Source: Escallonia rubra
Taxonomy: Eukaryota; Streptophyta; Magnoliopsida; Escalloniales; Escalloniaceae
Length of the DNA stretch: 64,000 nt
Reading direction: 5' to 3'
Assembly (NCBI GenBank): GCA_033065855.1
Contig: JAVXUO010001095.1
Coordinates: forward strand, 1-64,000
Shown piece by piece: positions 23,852 to 35,994 of this stretch. Position 1 is the stretch's first letter. The number at the start of each line of letters is the position of its first letter. The notes beneath the pieces are model-generated. The model was given only the letters and a program-made list of their open reading frames with translations, was not told the origin of the DNA and made no database searches. Position numbers and translations under genes: made by a program.

Positions 23852-26800
23852 TGTCACGACCCGAACCCACGGGCAGGCCCGCGAGCTAGGCACGTGACCG
23901 GCCGCAGACCCAATGGACTCCAAGTTAGGGCTCTGCCAGGCCTTACAACAACCTGTACACAAGAACCTGTAACCAAGTAATTTAAATCTATCTCCTTAAT
24001 AAGGTTTCTAAAATCATGCTTAAAATTTCTCAATAAATCTCTAATGAAATTCTTTGTTTAACAAATAACATAGATCATTTTAAATCCGATGGACATCTAA
24101 GCTCCAAAAAAATCTTAAATTACAACTTTAGTACTAGCATACCACCTAAAGACTTATTAAATAATTTAAGAGGACTACGACTCCTCTAGCAGTCGGCTAC
24201 TGTAATTCCTCGTGGTCTTCATCAGTGCCGATTCCATCTAGATCATCGCCTAAAAAATATTTCAAAGAATGAGCTTGGGGCCCAGTAAGTACACATACCA
24301 TATTCCTAAAATAGATTTGGGATTCATAAAACATGAAACATGCCATGGTTTTCTTCAATTTGAAACTGGTAAATATTTTCACAAGAGTTATTATACATAT
24401 ATCTACTTTATGAAAGCAATTCATCCAAGATTCACAGTAACGAAGCATGACATCAAGTAGGCTTATTAACAACTATAACAGTTCTCATCATAACTTAGGT
24501 ATGTTGCGGTCAGCGTACATTCCCCCCTGACTAGGGCCCACAATTCCTACTCCACCTGGGATGAACATTATTTGGTCAGGGTATGCGCCCCCCTGACTAG
24601 GGCACACAATCCCTCCTTCATCCGGGATACATATGTGGACGCAATGGCGCACCACGAGCAACAGTACTGTGCGTCAACGTATCGTCCCGTTGACCAGGAC
24701 CCAACAATCCAACTTTCCCCCGTGGATATGGGGCGCAACAACCAAGGCAGAAATACCGTCTCATTCAACATAAGCCGACTTTAAAACACTACTGATATAA
24801 AACATTCCATGGCATTTTGATGCATTTTCTCATCAAACAATTTACACAAAAGCAGTAGCATGTAAAAGGCTTTAAAACTTCTAATTGGAACAATTCATTC
24901 ATACATATACATAAACGGAAAATAGGGTATACAGAGAAATATGGCAGGAGTACTTACTTCGCTCAAAATCTGCTTCTGGTATTTGCTCAAATGCCGGCCC
25001 TAACTCTTGACTATCAAAACCTAAATAACAAATCATACGAATGTCATTCATTAACGCTCGAGCACACCTAAGTATTAGGTTTCTTTTAAATGAGTAAAAC
25101 TTTACCCAACTGTCCCCCGACTTATGAATAATTACCTATTTGCACTTTGTCTGAATCTATTCAGAAGAGGTCCTTAGAAATAATTTAATAACTATCGTGA
25201 CAATGAAGCGTTACGCTATATCCGCTCGGGCGCTACGCCGCTAACATAGGAAACGACCTTAAAATATTTCGAAACTTTAGACATTACCTTATCTTAGCTA
25301 CATAAGATTATTGTAGGAGTTTCAGAATTTAATAACTTAGTTTACTATTCTATAATACACTAATGTCTCTATCACGAATAAAATTAGTTAACATGCTTCC
25401 CGAGCTCCGAAAAATCTAACATTTTTACTGTGTGTAGGTCTTGAAAAATAAACCTAAGTTACTTCTTTGAGTTTTGCCCAAAAGATTTTCTAAATATATT
25501 TTAAAAATTCGAAAGGAATCTGCTGGAATACGATACCTTTTTAGTGACACTTTTGAGTTAAACTTTAAAAACAAAACTTTTCCCTCTCTTGCTACAATAT
25601 CATCTTCCTCATGCAACTCAGTCGTCCTCTTTTACCCAGAATCACCCCACCTCTTCCTTTTCCCTCTCACTTACCACCTACTTTAAATATGGTTATACAC
25701 ATGTTACATATACACCTACTCACACCATTCATTCATAACCCATCTGTATATAAGACATTCTCTCAACTCATGGACAACACCCAAATACATGCTTACAACC
25801 TTTTTACATACATGACATGAATCTATGCATATGTATCCACAACATTTTCATAACTTACACAACCCTTCAAAGGCAGTAGTTTCCTTTCACTTGTGTAACC
25901 CATTTATGTGCAACCTATCAGTGTACTCCTTCCCCAAACATTGTTCACGCAGCCTTGGCTCCCTTCCTCCTTACAGACATACACTCCTAACACATATGTA
26001 CAAACCCATTGCAATAACTCCTCACCTCCATTACAGCTACTGCCGCTTGTTTCCTCTTGCCAAACTCTTTTTCACAGCTCACTTCTCACACCAAACACAA
26101 GTAAGCACTGCCTATACTCGCTGCCACAACCCAATTCGCAAACCCATTTCTCTCACCATTTCACTCGTACACCAATCCTTCACAGTTTCTTGCCCTTGCC
26201 TTTTTATACACAAACAATATTCGCTCTCTATTCAAACCATAACTTCTTCAAAACCTTCATCTTCTTGCCATTCTTTCATGGGCACAGCGTCACAGCCATA
26301 CATAAGTTCCCCTCTAAGACACTTACCCACTACTCCCCACAATACAGTATAGGTGCATCTCCTGTTATTGCTTCATATTCCCTTCGTCTCTTTGACACAC
26401 ATAGCGCACCACATCTTTCACGCACACACAAACTCACGCACCACCACCTGCATGTACCCATTTCTTGTTCCCTCCTCCCACCAATGATTTACCCATTACT
26501 CATTCCCCTTCCTTTCATGGCAGCCACCATGGCTGCCTCATCACCCCATTACTTACCCGTTAAAACCCGTAGTCACAGCCACCATGGCTGTGACTTGCTT
26601 AAGTTTATGGTTACAAACAGCTTTGATAAATACCCATGAATCCATAAATAACATAAGGAAGAGAGGTAGAATTATACCGGAATTTCGCAAGAAGGTCCTT
26701 CGTTCTCTCTTTCTCTGCCGCTATTCGACGCCCTCCTCCTTCAGCCGCTCACCGAAATCAGATATTAGGGTCGGCTCATGATAATAAAATAGTAGTGTGT

Positions 26801-27119
26801 ATATATATAACCCTAAGCTACGAAATTACCCATGACCCCCATATTCTTTGTTAATTAATCTAACTTTTACCCAAAGTTTCCTCTTATTACGAAAAAGGTC
26901 CAACATTATTTTTAAAACTTGTTAACGGGTTATTACACTATTTGGTTTTGCCAATCGTCGCTAATATTAAGCGCACCGATATTTTAAATAACTTGTCGCT
27001 AATACATCAGTCAATATCAATAATATCTGGTATCGCTAAATCATAACTTATGATTCTAAATTTTGCCAATTTGTCGCTATAATAATAATAACCGGGTAAT
27101 CTAGGTTCGGGGCATCACA
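23852..27119 (-). mobile_element. Complete 3268-bp solo LTR of a gypsy family
   Basis: Starts TGTCACGACCCG and ends GGCATCACA, with an exact 5-bp target duplication ACCTA on both sides (23847-23851 and 27120-27124). The gypsy-2 sequence on the two sides joins smoothly when compared with 61850-61900, confirming insertion. A solo LTR arises when unequal recombination between two LTRs removes the interior. The LTR has three repeats of a 65 to 75-bp phrase around 24500-24760 and a long pyrimidine-rich stretch (about 25600-26640) that creates spurious open frames. Confidence 0.9.
26519..26592. repeat. Two imperfect palindromes in the solo LTR
   Basis: GGCAGCCACCATGGCTGCC at 26519-26537 and a similar 23-bp near-palindrome centred on CCATGG at about 26572-26594. 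Each could form a short hairpin. Function unknown. Confidence 0.6.
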
Positions 27120-28468
27120 ACCTATACCCTGCGCTCCCCTAAATCCCATATCATATCCCGATCGATTTTCAGAACTCTATCGAGATCTCAAAATCACTGA
27201 GCCGAATTGGGCTGAATCCCTAATTATGCCCCAACCTTTAACCTTGGGCACCGTGCTGTGCCGACTGTAAAAAGAAAAACTTTTTGCTGACGACTGTCAG
27301 CTCCTACAAATTTGTTCTGGAAAATTTCTTACTTATCTCTCTTCAATCCGCCCTGTGTTTACTCTTGTCTTCCTCTATTTTCAGACTTAGACTGTTCCAA
27401 AACATGCCAAATAAAGACATTCCATATAACTCGTCAATCAAGCTGGGATCACTTTATCTCTCAGTTCAGGCCTAAGCCCCTACTCAGACTTCTGTAATCT
27501 ATCTGCCTTATTCAGTAACATCCTTACTGCATATCTCGTGAGACAACAAAATCCTAATTTCAAAACCTTCTATTGATTCCTAATCTGCTCGTGCCACATT
27601 GAAAATTTCCATTAACATCTATTCATAAGATCACATAAAAATACCGGTCGAAAAATAATTCCCTAAATTGTTCCCAAGTGATATCAATCAGTTGCTGAGG
27701 AGTCACACTCTTCGCTACCATTTCCCACCACTAATCGATCTCATCTCTCAGTTTATAGACAGAAAATTCAACCTTTTGTTTCCCACTACAGTAAATAGCT
27801 TGAAATTTTTTCTCTATTTCATTAATCCAATTTCCTGCCTCCATAGGGTCCAATGACACCCCCAAGTACTCTCATTATGAGGTAAACTAGTCACATTCTG
27901 TTTGTTAAATTCACCCCAAGTACTCTCATTATGAGGTTGCGATTGTGGTTGGACCGGATTCGGTACTCCTTGCTAATGGTTAGCCAAGTTCTATGTCATC
28001 AAGTCAGAATCGGGTTCCTAATGTTCATAACTGCATTCATCAGTTCTGGGTTCTGTCATTTCCCCTATTGGGTAAAGGTACCCATCTACGATCATAAACC
28101 TCCATACGGTACATTGCCCAATCTAAAGATTGTCTGGCCAAGTCTTTCCAATACCAAGGATAAGATCCCTGCTTATCTTATACAAACCTATTAGAATCTC
28201 ATCTATCGGGGACCTCTAGGCCCTCTGCACCATCTCCACTGCCAGTGCTCCGAGTGCGGACCATATGGATTCAATGAACAGTTATCAGGGTTATACCAAC
28301 ACGGGTACAACACAATGACTAGTCAAAAGGCAGACTTCTTAACTCTACCATCATCCTACCCCACTCTCATTAATTGGAATACAATTCTACAGAATCATGT
28401 TACCTACACTCGGTGGTTCCGTGCCTACAGAATCATATGCCTATACTCTTATACCACCAGACCGAACT

Positions 28469-28480
28469 GCTCTGATACCA
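28469..28480 (-). promoter_or_regulatory. Primer-binding site of gypsy-2
   Basis: Minus-strand TGGTATCAGAGC, complementary to initiator tRNA-Met, next to LTR text beginning TGTAACGCCATGG near 28483. Confidence 0.85.
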
Positions 28481-28599
28481 ACTGTAACGCCATGGAAATC
28501 CACAGCTCCGTCGCCTCAAACTCCCCGAAGCCCCTCTCTTCTCTTATCTGTTTTCAGCTTCATGCTACTGTTCCTGTCACTGTTTCTGCGCATCAGTAA

Positions 28600-29541
28600 T
28601 GTGCTTTGCTTTAAGAGGTTTGGGAGGCTTTGACAGTGTTGATGGGTGATTGGGCTGTTGTTCGATGGTTGCATGTAGCCTTTCGATAGAATTTGCATCA
28701 TTTGAATGATGGCTAGTAGGTCGGCCTGGTTGCTAGTGGCTGGCCGAGTCACAAAGGCTATAGCCGCCGTGGTTACTCAGGCGGTAGGAGGCTCAGAGGG
28801 ACCGGTGAGTTAGAGTTGAGTTGGGGAGACAGGGTTCATAGATGGAAGCGGCGGTGTTGCCATAGCTATCAGAGTGTCGACAATTCTTTTGCCTCGGTTA
28901 GTTGGTTGTGAGGTGACGCCGCTACAAGCCAAGTCTCGAAGCAATGTTGACGATGAGCTTGACGCGCTTGCGCCATCTTGGTTTGCTTGAAGATTTAATG
29001 TATGTGAATTGGGATTTTCAGCCATGGGTCTATTACACGAGATCGACGGTCCCATAGATGGCGCCAAAATGTTGGGGATGAAATCTAGAACAATCTTTAA
29101 CTAGCTCGCGAATAGACCTGCACATCACGAACAACACCGGTGACTCGTCAAAAGTATTTCTGGTAGGGAGACTCCGATGCTAAAGTCAGAAAGTATTTTT
29201 GGAGAATCTGAAAGTATTCTTGGATTGTAAAGACTTACTTCTTTCGATTCTCGTACTTTCCTTATATAGGGCTCCCATTAATGGGTTAGTTACCTCCCTT
29301 TAAAGAGCGAGGTTACCCAGAGTGGGAGGTTACTACCATTTAGTGGGTAGTTAATATCATTTAGTGAGTGGTTACTAGTCATAATGGGAAAGTGAGATAA
29401 TGGGAGTATGGATAATGCTACTTCCCACTTCTCCATGATTTTAGGGGACAATTTTGGTGCTCCCTAGTGACACGTGTCACTATCTCATGTGTGGTACATG
29501 TGCTTCAGGTCCTGACCACCTTCTGTGAGGAAGCTGAACAT
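28600..29541 (-). mobile_element. 5' end of another LTR element (LTR, primer site, gag start)
   Basis: On the minus strand an LTR (about 29070-29541, TGTTGGGGATG to CTGAACA) is followed by TGGCGCCATCTATGGG (29051-29066), a primer-site form common in plant TAT-like gypsy elements, and by a gag-like start (MAENPNSHTLNL). A TATA-type box (TATATAA) lies at 29262-29268. Only the 5' end is present; fossil. The outer LTR edge is a guess from TG...CA symmetry. Confidence 0.68.
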
Positions 29542-29788
29542 AGCATTGATTTAGCCAAATACATATTGTATGTGCTAGTCCTTTTCCCCGTACATGAAGC
29601 CATTGCCTTAAGCTACACGAGTGGGAACCACATAACTAGAAATTTAGGCAAGTACTTAAAATTTCCTCTTATCCACAACAAACTCTTTAAGAATAACTTC
29701 TCCCACAGTACTGAGAGAGTGCAAAGCAAACTTGAGGGCTAAAAAACCAAATGCTTTCTTTAAGTGGAAGAGTGACCCTTATCCAGGC
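29542..29788. other. Unassigned stretch between LTR and MULE-3
   Basis: A plus-strand open frame of 91 codons (29467-29742) crosses the LTR edge and resembles nothing I know. It continues on the far side of MULE-3 at 35995, so this was the landing site of that element. Confidence 0.4.
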
Positions 29789-29797
29789 TGTTACTGC

Positions 29798-30080
29798 GGA
29801 TTAATTTTATGCTACACCCTGTACTTAGGGGTCAGTTGCACCCAGCACCCCAGTGTTTTAAAATTGGCACCCAACACCAAAAATTCAAAAAACTTGACTT
29901 GCAACACTAAATGAAGGTCAAAATGCATGTTGACCAGACGTCTGTTAGTTTTTCAGGGGCAAAATGATCTTATTGCCCCATAAAGCATACATGTCATCCC
30001 AGTCAGCTACACATGGCCCAATTGGCTCTCCATGTCATTTCCCTCCAACAATCCTTCTTCTCTCTCCATATATCCCTCAA
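29798..30080 (+). repeat. Left TIR of MULE-3
   Basis: 283 bp, reverse complement of 35703-35985 with roughly 22 differences. Transcription of the transposase gene probably starts near its inner end, as the first ATG is at 30159. Confidence 0.9.
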
Positions 30081-30158
30081 ACGAAAAATGAAAAATCCCT
30101 AATTCCCAAATTTCCCAATTATTCTCGAGGGGCATACCAATCGGTGATTCACAGAGCG

Positions 30159-33100
30159 ATGGAACCGTTCGACATGCGAGATGATCTATTCGCAGATGAC
30201 ATTTATACGCCCGATTACGGTAAGTATCCCTCCTATTCACAGTTGCAAATTACATGTTTAATCGGTTGTTATTTGTAAGATTAGGGTTTATGTTCTTAAT
30301 TTTTTTTTTGGATTATGTTAAGTGTTTGCCATGGAGTTAGGGTTTACGTGCATATTAGGATTTCATGTTGACGTTTGGGGTTTGTGCATAAGGGATTATA
30401 AGGGTTTACTGTTTACGTTTGGGGGTATGTGTGTAAGGGACATATACCACTAGTATGCTTCTCAAATCTTCACGTTTTGGATTCTTAATTATTTTACAAT
30501 CTTATTGGGTTGGTGGGGGGGGGGGGGGGGGGTTGACAGTGGACTGGCCACATTTTCATTAAAAATTGACATGCTTTTCCAATTTTTGGACCACTATGCC
30601 AGTGGACTAAAATTTTAAATTATTTTAATATAATGTAAAGTGTATTGATACAATGTCTTATATTTTATTGATAATAACTGTATTATTTATACTGTAGATC
30701 CTTCCCTGCCATACTTCACTCTGAAAATGAGGAGTGGTGGACTAATGCATAATGTTGGAAAGAAGATATATTTGGGTGGCAGGTTGACTTATTTTGACAA
30801 TGTAGATTCAGACAGGATGAACATACAATTATTACATTAGGATGCTTAGGAAGGTGGGATATGGTGATTGTTTAGGGTTTGTGTACCTGACCCCTGGGTG
30901 TATCCTAGATGATGGCCTAGTATTTATAGCCAATGACCTTAATATATTGACTATGTGCCAGTTGCTTCCCCCTAGGATGGTGATAGAAATTTATGTACTT
31001 CATACACAAACTTTCAAGCATTGCCAGAAGTCACAGGGCAGTTTGTTGGTGGGCAAAGTAGTTAAAGTGAAAATGTGGAAGTGGTTGATCTAGATGATTA
31101 CACAGATGATAGTGATTCAGATAATGAACTCTCTAACAATGCTAGAGTAGAAAAAGAACTTGAGGATACTAGCAATGGTAGAGTTAAAGAAGAGGATACT
31201 ACCAATGGTAGAGTAAAACAAGAACATGAGGATACTAGCAATGCTAGAGTTGAAGAAGAACATGAGAATAACATAGATGCTAAAGTTGAAGAAGAACATG
31301 AGGATAACAAAGATGCTAGAATAGGGTCAGAACATTTCTTTACTAGGAATGCTAGTACTGAAGAAGAACATGACCATGATAAGTCTACATACCTCTCTAA
31401 GAATCTGATGGTAATTATGAGGATGTTGACTATTGAATGAATGAGACTGAGGTTAAGGTTGATGATGATACACTATATCAGCAAAATATAGATAAAGATG
31501 TGGTTGAGACTTTGGATGAAGCTGATAAAGATAGTGATCCAGACGGTGGAGATGATGACAATGCTGCTAGGAGTTTGCATGGGTAAAATGATGAGGGTTG
31601 TGGTCTGATTTTTACTTTTCCAATCTTTAACAAAATATGGTTGAACTTCAAGGATGCTGAGACTATGGTTGATTATAAGTTTGAGGTTGGGATGTGTTTT
31701 AGGGATAAGATTGAATTCCAAAATGCTGGCAGGGCACATGCTTTAAAGCATGGGAAGGAGTTTGTAAAGTTCAAGAAATCTGAGAAGAAGAGGGTGTTAG
31801 CTGTGTGTGAGCCCAAAAAAGGGACATGTCCATGGGAGATTTTGGCTTCCCAGAAACATGATGAAGATACATTTCAAATAGAAATATTTGGCCTAGATCA
31901 CACTTGTGGTAGAAGCCATAATGTTAGATATGCAGCCTCTGACTTTCTGTCTGAGCAGTATAAGAACAAGTGGAGAAGTAATCCCACATGGCCAGTGCAG
32001 GCATTCAGGAGTCAAGTTGAAGATGATTTTATGGTCAATGTCTCTAAGTGGCAGGGGTACAGGGCTAGAAAAAAGGCAATTGTTCTAATTGAAGGCAGTG
32101 TCAAAGAGCAATTTGCACAACTGTGGGACTATGCTGAGGAATTGAAAAGGACCAACCCTAGGACTACTGTTAATTTATAGGTAGACAATAGTGGGGATAA
32201 CTTGTCTTTCAAAGAATATATATCTTCCTTGGTTGTCTTAAGAGGAAATTCCTGGAACAGTGCAGACCCAATAGGGTTAGATGGTTGTCACTTGAAAGGT
32301 GCAACAAAGGGGCAGATTCTTATTGATGTTGGCATTAATGCCAACAAATGGAATGTTTCCAGTTGCTTATGCAATTGTTGACAGTGAGTGCACTAGTTCT
32401 TGTAGATGGTTTGTTGAGTTACTTGTAGATGACCTGAAAATCGGCCCTAGTGGATGGACCTTTATTTCAGATAAGCAGAAAGGTCTACTAAATACATTAG
32501 ATGCCATTGTGCCAGAGCTGAGCATAGACATTGTGCAAAACATTTGTGTGATAACTTCAAGAAGGCATGATTCAAAGGGTTGACATATAAAGAACATTTC
32601 TGGAGTGCAGCTTATGCAAGTTATGTAGAACAATTTGACAAGGAAATGAAGAGGCTTAAAACAATAAGCGAGGAGGCATGGCAGTGGTTGGCAGATAGAC
32701 CAGCTTCACATTGGTCCATGTCAAACTTTAGGACTTTCCTTAAGTGTGACATGTTGTGTAATAACCTATGTGAGAGCTTTAATGGTAATATATTGGATGC
32801 AAGAGACAAACCAATAATACAATGTCTTGAGGTGATTAGGGAGTACCTGATGAAGAGAATGATGGTGCAAAGAGAAACAATGAGGAAGAAGTTTGCTGAT
32901 GGCCCTTTTACACCTAGAGCCGCTAAGAAGTTAGATAATATAAAGAAGGCAGTTGGTTGGGCTACTGCAACTTGTTCTGGAAGAGGAAGTTACCAAGTAA
33001 GTATGACAAGAGGGGGTTAGTTTACTGTGGGCTTGGATTCTCACACTTGCTACTGTTGGGCATGGGATTTGACAGGCATCCAATGTGTACATGTTGTGGC

Positions 33101-34207
33101 AGTAATGTATTACAAGGGTGTCATGCTAGATGAGTATGTTACTGACTGTTACATGAAGAGTACCTTCATGACAGGATATGAGCACGTGCTTTTCCCTATG
33201 AATAGTAATGATTTGTGGCCCAAGATAGGATTGCCCTCAATATTACCACCTATATCTGACAACTAGCCTGGTAGACCATCCACTGCTAGGACGAAACAAG
33301 CAGATGAACCAAAAGCTAGTGCCACCCAATCTCTAAAACTGAGGAGGGGCCTTACAGGAATCAGGTGTAGCAGGTGCAAAGGTGCTAAGCATAACAGAAG
33401 GACTTGCACAATACCACTGGGAAATGAGGAAGGGCAAAATGGTCCTCAACCCCAAGATGGCCCTGAACCACAAACTGGCCAATAGTGCAGATAAAAGTGC
33501 TTCAAGTCAGGTAGCCATGGAAGATGCTCCACCTTACACTCAGCCAACACAACCAACATAGCCAAGAAAGGCTGCATGGACTGTAAGTATCCCTTCAATT
33601 TTGTGATTTTTGTTATTGTTTACCGCTATAATTTTTTAATATTATATATTTGTGTGTGTGTGAACAGGACAATTCTAGAAGTGTACCTGGATCAAGTATG
33701 CAGAGAACTCCTCTTTTTATTCCCCCTATGCCAGAATTACATACTAAAAGGATTGTAAGCATTCCTTCAATGTTGTGATTTTTCATATTGTTTAGTAATA
33801 TAAATTTTTAATGTTATCTATTACCTACTAGAAGGACTGTAAGTAACCTTGCCTTGCATGAATTTAATTCATTTAGTTAGGACTGTTAGTAATATAGTGT
33901 GTAACTTCCTTTTATGCAGAATAAAAGGGAGTCATTAGATGATAATGTGGCTCCAACCACAGATGAATGTGAGTAAGCAACCAACCTATTAATGACAATT
34001 TAATTTATTTGCCACTCCTTAAAAGTGATATATGGTGCTAGACTTATCCTTGGTTTCATGTCGTCAATAGAAGATGATCTTGAACCTGTCCTAAACACAT
34101 ACTTTCTCAATACAAGGGCTACACCCAGAGTTCCACCACCTGTCCTAAGATCAGTGCAAATTAGTGGGATTAGGATAGAAGAATCAAGGTTGACATGGAA
34201 TGGTTAG
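30159..34207 (+). pseudogene. MuDR-type transposase of MULE-3, degraded
   Basis: Transposase of the Mutator superfamily. Exon 1 (30159-30219) encodes MEPFDMRDDLFADDIYTPDY and is joined by a GT-AG intron to 30698. Domains in order: a PB1-like N-terminal segment (YLGGRLTYFDNVDSDRMN), an acidic repeat of about 12 residues (DTSNARVEEEHE type, 31120-31370), the MuDR DNA-binding domain (31680-31960), the DDE core with GLDGCHLKG near 32276 and ISDKQKGL near 32466, a SWIM zinc finger (CYCWAWDLTGIQCVHV, 33045-33095) and a CCHC knuckle (CSRCKGAKHNRRTC, about 33364). Smaller C-terminal exons appear at 33668-33757, 33921-33970 and 34025-34207. At least six breaks interrupt it, for example stops at 30838 and 32178 and frame changes near 30840, 31070, 32390 and 33018. 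Confidence 0.87.
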
Positions 34208-34997
34208 AAGACAGTGTCACTAGCATCACTTCTACAATCTGGGAACAAGAAAAAGAAGTAGCAAGAAGTTCAGAGGAGTATTTACTAGTTGTAGAATATC
34301 TTTTGTAATGGGTTGACAGTTTTTGTGCTGTGGTCAATAGATGATACATGGCAATCTTTTGTCATAGGCCTTTTTTTTTTGTGCCTTAGGAAGTAGATTG
34401 TATTTAGGCAATCTTTTGTAATAGGCCCCTTTGTGTGCCTTGGGAACTAGATGGTATTTAGGCATTCATTTGTAATAGGCCACTTCTTATGCAGCTTGAT
34501 CCAGACGAAACACGAAACATATTTTGTGCAGCTATTTGCTTGTAATGCTAAACTTTATGATATTAATACATGACATTTTGAACCATATTTTGTGCAGTTG
34601 TATATGTTGTAGTCATTTTGGTCCATGATAGTTGTTATAGTACAAATAATTGTAATGTTACACCCATGGACTAAAACTAAGAAAGTGCTTGTATTTGCAG
34701 TCATTTTGTGCTTGTATCAGCAGTCATTTTGTTGCAAAGCATTGTCATGTAACTTACACTTGAGACAGACAACTACTTTCAAGAAACCTTTCATTCATTG
34801 CATTAACAGAGGAAATGAGATTACATTTCTTTAAATGCCAGCACAAAATCTGCATTAACACATTTGTGCCCCCAATTTGCAACACAAAACCACACAATAA
34901 TACCTAATCCCAGCAAAAAAAACACTAACTTCTTGGTGATTTTGCCACTGTCTTTGGCCTCCCATACTTGTTTTTTTTGCCACCCTAATCTTTTTCC

Positions 34998-35423
34998 TCA
35001 AATCTTTAACTGCTTTGGCATATATGTCTCATTCTTCTCAGTCAAGTCCTCAATTATTTGTTCTAAAATTTTGTTCTTTTTCTTCAAATCTTCAATCACT
35101 CTATTCTTCTCAACAATCATGCCACGAATTTCAGCATTTTGATTTAGGATCTTCTCTTCAAACACCTTCCCTCTTTCACAGACTTCTGAGTCAATCCATT
35201 CAAAGTACCCACTAGACATTTCCTACAAACACACCAACATATTAATTTCAAAATTTACAAATCAATTGAAAGAAGAAACTCATAAAATTACCTTATAATT
35301 GCCACATCCAACAAACTTCCTTCCTGGGTTGTCCATCGTCCTAGCATATTTTATGCAAGAAGGTCCACAATAGCAGTCATGGCATTTTTCTATTACATTG
35401 ATTGAATTGCTACTAGAACTCAT
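34998..35423 (-). CDS. GRF-type zinc-finger, coiled-coil protein carried by MULE-3
   Basis: Two exons, 35292-35423 and 34998-35222, joined by a 69-bp GT-AG intron in phase 0, give 118 residues. Residues about 14-52 form a GRF-type zinc finger: KCHDCYCG, then TMDNPGRKFVGCGNYK and GYFEWID across the junction. Residues about 60-110 are a charged coiled coil (NRVIEDLKKKNKILEQIIED). Past the stop at 34998 the same frame stays open to about 34835 with a hydrophobic stretch (LVFFLLGLGIIVWFCVA), as in plant GRF proteins that end in a membrane anchor, so the stop may be recent. It starts about 280 bp inside the right TIR and converges on the transposase. GRF fingers in other proteins bind single-stranded nucleic acid; a role here is unknown. 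Whether it is a true transposon gene or a captured host gene cannot be told. Confidence 0.75.
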
Positions 35424-35702
35424 CTCCACAACCTGAAACTTTAAATTGGAAGCCCTAAACCCAATTTACATAAAGTCAACACAGTCTAACCCCACATCCC
35501 TAAAATCTCCAAATCACAGACAAAAAAGAAAAAAAAAACCCCTACTTCAAAAAAATCTAAATCAATTCAACTATGATATCTAACAATAATCTGCCCTTAC
35601 CTTCGTCTTTCGCTCATTAGACCTTCGGTTGATTTCTTCTTCACTTTAATAGTAGTTACGGTCTGAGTGTGTGAGTATGTTTATATAAACCCATGTAGCC
35701 GC

Positions 35703-35985
35703 TTGAGGGATATGTGGAGAGTGAAGAAGGGTTGTTGGAGGGAAATGACGTGGAGAGCCAATTGGGCCATGTATAGCTGACTGGGATGACATGTATGCTT
35801 TAAGGGGCAATAAGACCATTTGCCCCTGAAAAACTAACATACGTTTGGTCAACAGACATTTTGACCGTCATTTGATGATGGAACTCAAGTTTTTTGAATT
35901 TTTGGTGTTGGATGCCAATTTTAAAACACTGGGGTGCTGGGTGCAACTGACCCCTAAGTATGGGGTGTAGCGTAAAATTAATCCA
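35703..35985 (-). repeat. Right TIR of MULE-3
   Basis: Reverse complement of 29798-30080. Just inside it at about 35679-35690 lies a palindromic GTTTATATAAAC, which on the minus strand is a possible TATA box about 260 bp upstream of the GRF-gene ATG. Confidence 0.85.
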
Positions 35986-35994
35986 TGTTACTGC

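Larger units (their letters stand above)
21683..28482 (-). mobile_element. Old broken gypsy element (gypsy-2) hosting a solo LTR
   Basis: Two interior blocks, 21683-23851 and 27120-28482, are separated by an inserted solo LTR. The left block closely parallels 60013-61870 elsewhere in the window, where protease and CCHC-knuckle text is easier to read. The right block has degraded gag and ends at a tRNA-Met type primer site (28469-28480), with LTR sequence starting near 28483. Strongly broken fossil. Confidence 0.78.
29798..35985 (+). mobile_element. Full-length two-gene Mutator-like transposon (MULE-3), 6.19 kb
   Basis: A 9-bp target duplication TGTTACTGC lies at 29789-29797 and 35986-35994. 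The TIRs start GGATTAATTTTA and run 283 bp (29798-30080 and 35703-35985), about nine in ten bases identical. Between them a MuDR-type transposase gene runs rightward (30159-34207) and a second small gene runs leftward from the right TIR (35423-34998), the convergent plan of maize MuDR. The transposase is no longer open, so the copy is dead alone. The imperfect final A at 35985 leaves one base of doubt about the right end. Confidence 0.92.

Noticed and set aside
25908-26639. 243-codon plus-strand open frame, the longest in the window
   Set aside because: It lies wholly inside the solo LTR, in a pyrimidine-rich stretch without stops, overlaps another open frame at 25825-26352 and has no recognisable domain.
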